Assembly (NCBI GenBank): GCA_949317995.1
Contig: OX439043.1
Location: forward strand, 59,165,339-59,229,338
Reading direction: 5' to 3'
DNA length: 64,000 nt
DNA from: Acholoe squamosa
Taxonomy: Eukaryota > Annelida > Polychaeta > Phyllodocida > Polynoidae
Below the pieces are notes generated by a model. The model worked only from the letters and a program-made list of their open reading frames with translations. It did not search any database and had not been told where the DNA came from. This document shows positions 60,190-64,000 of the stretch, one piece after another. The position numbers were made by a program, and so were the translations under genes. Numbering within the stretch: position 1 is the first letter of the stretch; each line of letters starts with the position of its first letter.

Positions 60190-62441
60190 TCCATGTTGTG
60201 TAGTCAGGAAGGCGGCAGGCGAACAGGGGACTATCATTTGGTGCAGCTATGTTTGATGAAGTGTACATGATGAGCAGAAAAGTAAAGGAGGAACGCTTTT
60301 GTGTTTTTAGGCAAAATAATGGGATCATTTTAGCAAAGGTCCCAGAGGGATTTTATGAATGAGGTAAAAAGATGAAGAAGGGACATTGTGGGGAAGCCCC
60401 ACCTTTTATTCTTTCTTTTTTTTCTTTTCCATTTCTAACCCATTTTATACAGACCCCCTACAAAATCGAGACTAGATCGCTTTTAGCTGTATATGTGATT
60501 TTCTCCCCCTCCTTTGTAACACAAACTGTCCCTCCCAATGCCCACGCACATATACCGTCGTTACAACTTGTAAGTCGTGTGGTGTGCCGACATAGCCATG
60601 CATCTTGTGATTCACGCATTGGTGTTTATATTAAACCACTTTTAGAGAAACAAGTTGTGCAGGAAGGGAGGTGGAAGGGACAGCATGCAGGGAGTGGATT
60701 GTTAACGTGTTCAGTATGTAAGGATCAGGGATGGACGAGTGGGGGTAAGGATGACTCAGCCTGCCCTACCCGACCCCGACCCCATCTTCAGCTGCAAGGC
60801 TCTGCTTTTCTCCTAGTATGGGTAGATTTTTCTAATCATGTTCTTTTCTTCTTCTAATTGTTATGTTTTGACCGTGATATCAAGTAACAAATAGTGATAA
60901 ACTGGGAGGGGCAATTTCAATACCTATAGCTATAAAAAAAAAATCATAATTATAATCTTAGATACCTACTTCATTGACCCTGGATGCTTTCCATTGATTT
61001 CAATGCTACTTCGAAATGTGCAGATATAATCATTAATCTGCATCTCTTGATATCATGTCCCATGTCTACCTCACCACAACATAGCACTAATTACCCTACG
61101 TCGGTAGACCTACTTCCAATCAACTCCCTGGCTCTGAAATAATAAAATCAGTTAGACCACCCAAAAAAAGCACCAGCTAGAAATTGGTCAATATCATTGG
61201 AATGTTTCCAAAAGACCCAAAAAATCAATGGATGCCCCGATTACTTTACCTCGGCTTATAACAACGGTTTAGTGCATGGTCAAGCTTTAGTTTAAAACTA
61301 ATTTTAGTTCTTTAAAACTTTTAAAGAAGAACTAAAATGCCTCAACTTTCTGCGCCCACCCAGAATACGCTGCCCAGATGCTCCTGCCCACACAGACTAT
61401 AACAACCTCCCCCCCATAGCATGTGCTTGATCCTGCATGGCGCGTAGGCCTGCCAATATTTTCCTACCCCTCTCCTACCTGTGTTTCCCTTCTGTCGTTA
61501 TGATACCCAGTGACGTCATGACATTTTAGGGTTCCCTTGACAACACGCCTTATCAATGTTTATCGCTGACCTGTCGTCATAACTGACGTGTGTCACGTGG
61601 AGGGTGGGTGGGGTCAGGGTTGGGGTGGGGGGAGGTCGTGGATCCAACAGTTGATCAGGTACTTGACCATGTCCGGGTAGTGGCAAATGTTTACCCCCCC
61701 CCCCCCAAACCCTTGACCTTTGATCTCAGTAGCAGCGAAAATGTTATTGTAATTGTACATGCATGGTAATCACACCTTACGATTCAATACGCTATGTCTC
61801 CAGATGATCTGTTGTGCTTTCCTTTCTAATTTCTCTCCTTTTCATTTATTTATCTATCTTCTTTTTTATTGGGGGGGGGGGGGTAGTTACCTATGTAGCC
61901 CATGGACATCTAAATATTATATCACTTCATAATTTTCAATCTTTTCTGGCTAAAGCGAGAGTTGAAGCTTATCACCAGGAGCAGTTAATTGTCTTTAACA
62001 GATTTCTGAAGCTCTGCCCGTGGGCGACCCCATTGAGCTACTCGGTCTGAGGCTGAGATCCAAAGGCCCAGGAGGAGGCAAGTAGGCTACTGTACTGGGA
62101 ATAGGTCACTGTGACCCTATTTGTGACTGAAGATGTAAGGTTGGAGATGGGTGTATCATGTCTGTATGGCACCATCTGTTAGTCGCTCCATGTCCAATGC
62201 TACATAGGCAAAGTAAACACTCTGGAGGATCAGAGATAACACAGGCAGACCAAGGAGGAAGGAAATGGTGTGGAGGTGTGGCTGTGCACAAAATAGTATG
62301 ACACAGTCACTCTGAATGGGTTATGCCTGTATCGAAACCAGGCACTAAATTGTGAAAACATTCCTACCCGGGCCTACATGGTTATAGTCACATAGTCTGT
62401 AATATACACAAATGTTGTCAGCATTGATTTTGTTAATGTTA
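60190..62441. other. Intergenic, no gene seen
   Basis: Poly-T/poly-A tracts, a poly-C tract near 61695 and a poly-G tract near 61873. A 161-codon frame at 60372-60857 is unrecognised. Confidence 0.45.
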
Positions 62442-63092
62442 AGGCCAAATCCCACTACGTGAAAAATGGGTCTAAAATGTTTGTGATTTTGGATATCGCC
62501 AGCCTTGTACTCTTGTCAATATCCTAAATCACAAGGTTTGCCCTACCACCATACCTTTTCCAAATCCCACTGTTAGCCAATATTGGAGGGGAAATCTCTG
62601 TGAAATTCATTACTCTACTGACTAGTTGCTACTTTAATTCACAGAGAAGGAGAGTTTGATATCAAAAACACTGTCGTATATCACTGAATTCTTATGTTTG
62701 CAATAGTCTAGATCTTTAGATTCATAAATAGACTGTGCAATACATGTAATGAAACATGCACAAACCACAGGAAGAACATTCTTATGACTATAGTGTGTGG
62801 AACTTGGGTCCTGATTTATCCAAAACAGACCTCTTGTGATGTACTAGAAATTCTTGTTTTCTTCTAAATCACAGGGGATTTCAGTATATCACAAAGATTT
62901 CTGGCCTCTTGTGGAGAAAATATCAAAAACTTTTGATGTGATCCACTCCTGAAATCACAACACTTTTAAAAGGCCTCTTAGCCGTTATAGGCCTTCCATA
63001 GACGGTATTACCCCTCCAATATCGGCTAAGGACAACTGCATTCCTAAATCACAAGGGTTTATGGTCGTTTTTCGCATTGTGGGATTTGGCCT
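62442..63092. mobile_element. PIF/Harbinger-like MITE, copy 1
   Basis: Ends AGGCCAAATCCCAC and GTGGGATTTGGCCT are inverted repeats, flanked by TTA at 62439-62441 and 63093-63095. A 3-bp TWA duplication is the hallmark of PIF/Harbinger. 651 bp with no transposase. The second copy at 63311-63822 shares terminal and internal blocks (for example ATTTCTGGCCTCTTGTG). Confidence 0.82.
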
Positions 63093-63220
63093 TTAGAAAA
63101 GGGTAGGCACCTGTGAGTGTGAGAGAGCCATTGCCCCTGCGCGTTTTAAGCATCCCTTCACATAGTAATACTCATAGCGGCTATTGGCAGCACTCGCAAT
63201 ATCAATGTGTAAAAAAAGTT

Positions 63221-63907
63221 ACCGTAAATCCTCGTGTACAAGACGCGGCGTAAACACCAGAATTATACATCAACTCAGGATGAGTCTTACGCAAGGATTT
63301 TGCCCCATAAAGGCCAAATCCAACTACGTGGAAAATGGGTCTAAAACGGCTGTGATTCCAGCTTTGGAGTCTTGTCAAAAACAAAATTCACAAGGAGTCA
63401 CCCCTACCTTTATCAAACCCCACTACTAGCCAATATTGGAAGGGAAATGTCTGTGAAATTCATCACTGTACTGAATAGTTGTTACTTTTAGTCACAAGTA
63501 CAACATTCTTATGACTAAGGTGTGTGGAACTTGGGTCCTGATTTATGAAAAGATAACACACCTCTTGTGATTTACTAGAGATTTTTGTTTTCCTCTAAAT
63601 CACAGGGAATTTCCGTATATTACAGAGATTTCTGGCCTCTTGTGAGGAAAACATCAAAAGCTTTTGATGTATTCCACTCCTGAAATAACAACACTTTGGC
63701 AAGGATTCTTAGCCATTATAGGACTTCCTTAGACGATATTACCACCCCAATATCGGCTAAGTAACCACATATCCTATATCACAAGGATTTTCTGGCTATT
63801 TTCGCGTTATGGGATTTGGCCTTAATAGAACAGTACTAAAATGACCAAAATTTGGCCCCAGGTACGTCCTGTACATTTGGGTTAAGCCTAACTCGAGGAT
63901 TTACGAT
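63221..63907. mobile_element. CGTATAAG-family element interrupted by MITE copy 2
   Basis: The left end ACCGTAAATCCTCGTGTAC and, inverted, the right end TAACTCGAGGATTTACG share CGTAAATCCTCG. Removing the MITE (63311-63822) and one TAA gives about 172 bp and restores an AATAGAACAGTACT segment seen near 1905 and 27705. Boundaries are approximate. Confidence 0.6.
63311..63822. mobile_element. PIF/Harbinger-like MITE, copy 2
   Basis: Ends AGGCCAAATCCAAC and ATGGGATTTGGCCT are flanked by TAA at 63308-63310 and 63823-63825. 512 bp, shorter than copy 1 by internal loss. It sits inside a CGTATAAG-family element, which dates its insertion as later. Confidence 0.82.
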
Positions 63908-64000
63908 TGTTGACTTTTCTTTAAAAACAACAAAAGCAAAAGAAAATATATTCACGCAAATCCATGGCCCTATTAGCAAGAATCAGAAGGGGAAGAAGGT

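Noticed and set aside
59894-60328. 144-codon frame across the CpG-dense patch
   Set aside because: High GC lowers stop frequency; no domain, and no supported start or splice sites.
60372-60857. 161-codon frame on the plus strand
   Set aside because: No recognisable domain and composition typical of chance reading through pyrimidine-rich DNA.
1-64000. CRISPR arrays, operons, rRNA and tRNA genes
   Set aside because: None seen; tandem repeats here are minisatellites or transposon parts and the gene structure is eukaryotic.

Overview
The window looks like nuclear DNA from an animal. It is AT-rich and gene-poor, with spliceosomal introns, many (TA)n, (CA)n, (GACA)n and poly-G/poly-C tracts, and a dense layer of transposons. 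The transposon and LINE types suggest a marine invertebrate, but I cannot name the species, and a basal vertebrate is not excluded. I see no rRNA, tRNA or CRISPR array and no bacterial gene organisation.

Host genes. I can support two spliced genes, both on the minus strand. The better one (39737-46795) has four exons with intron phases 1-0-0 and predicts a 244-residue secreted four-helix protein. Its helix B and helix D signatures and its intron pattern resemble the IL-6 group of class I helical cytokines. A second gene at the left edge (1045-2592, last exon off the window) has the same plan: TATA box, short first coding exon ending in phase 1, signal peptide split by intron 1, then phase 0 junctions. 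Both promoters carry a TATA box with an NF-kB-like and a CRE/ATF-like site within about 80 bp. The pair would act as extracellular signals, probably induced by stress or infection. That role is inference from sequence and needs a structural search.

Nested transposons. Between 6499 and 20937 lies a DNA transposon of about 1.9 kb with 26-bp terminal inverted repeats and nine copies of a 14-bp motif. A 12,514-bp Ty3/Gypsy LTR retrotransposon (7516-20029) is inserted into it. The retrotransposon has 468-bp LTRs differing at 6 positions, a 4-bp target duplication, a tRNA-His-like primer site, gag, pol, and a third large ORF downstream of pol with its own promoter-like region. Its reading frames are broken by stops and frameshifts, so this copy is dead.

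Elsewhere. There is a TIR element with internal repeats at 3351-4437, a minisatellite at 21839-22133, a zinc-finger/coiled-coil gag-like fragment at 23307-24007, a 5'-truncated LINE at 32590-33957, duplicated hairpins at 33968-34210, a poly-G-rich TIR element at 51392-51730, a CpG cluster near 60 kb, and two PIF/Harbinger-like MITEs at 62442-63822, one nested in another element. The remaining sequence is intergenic or intronic with no gene I can support.
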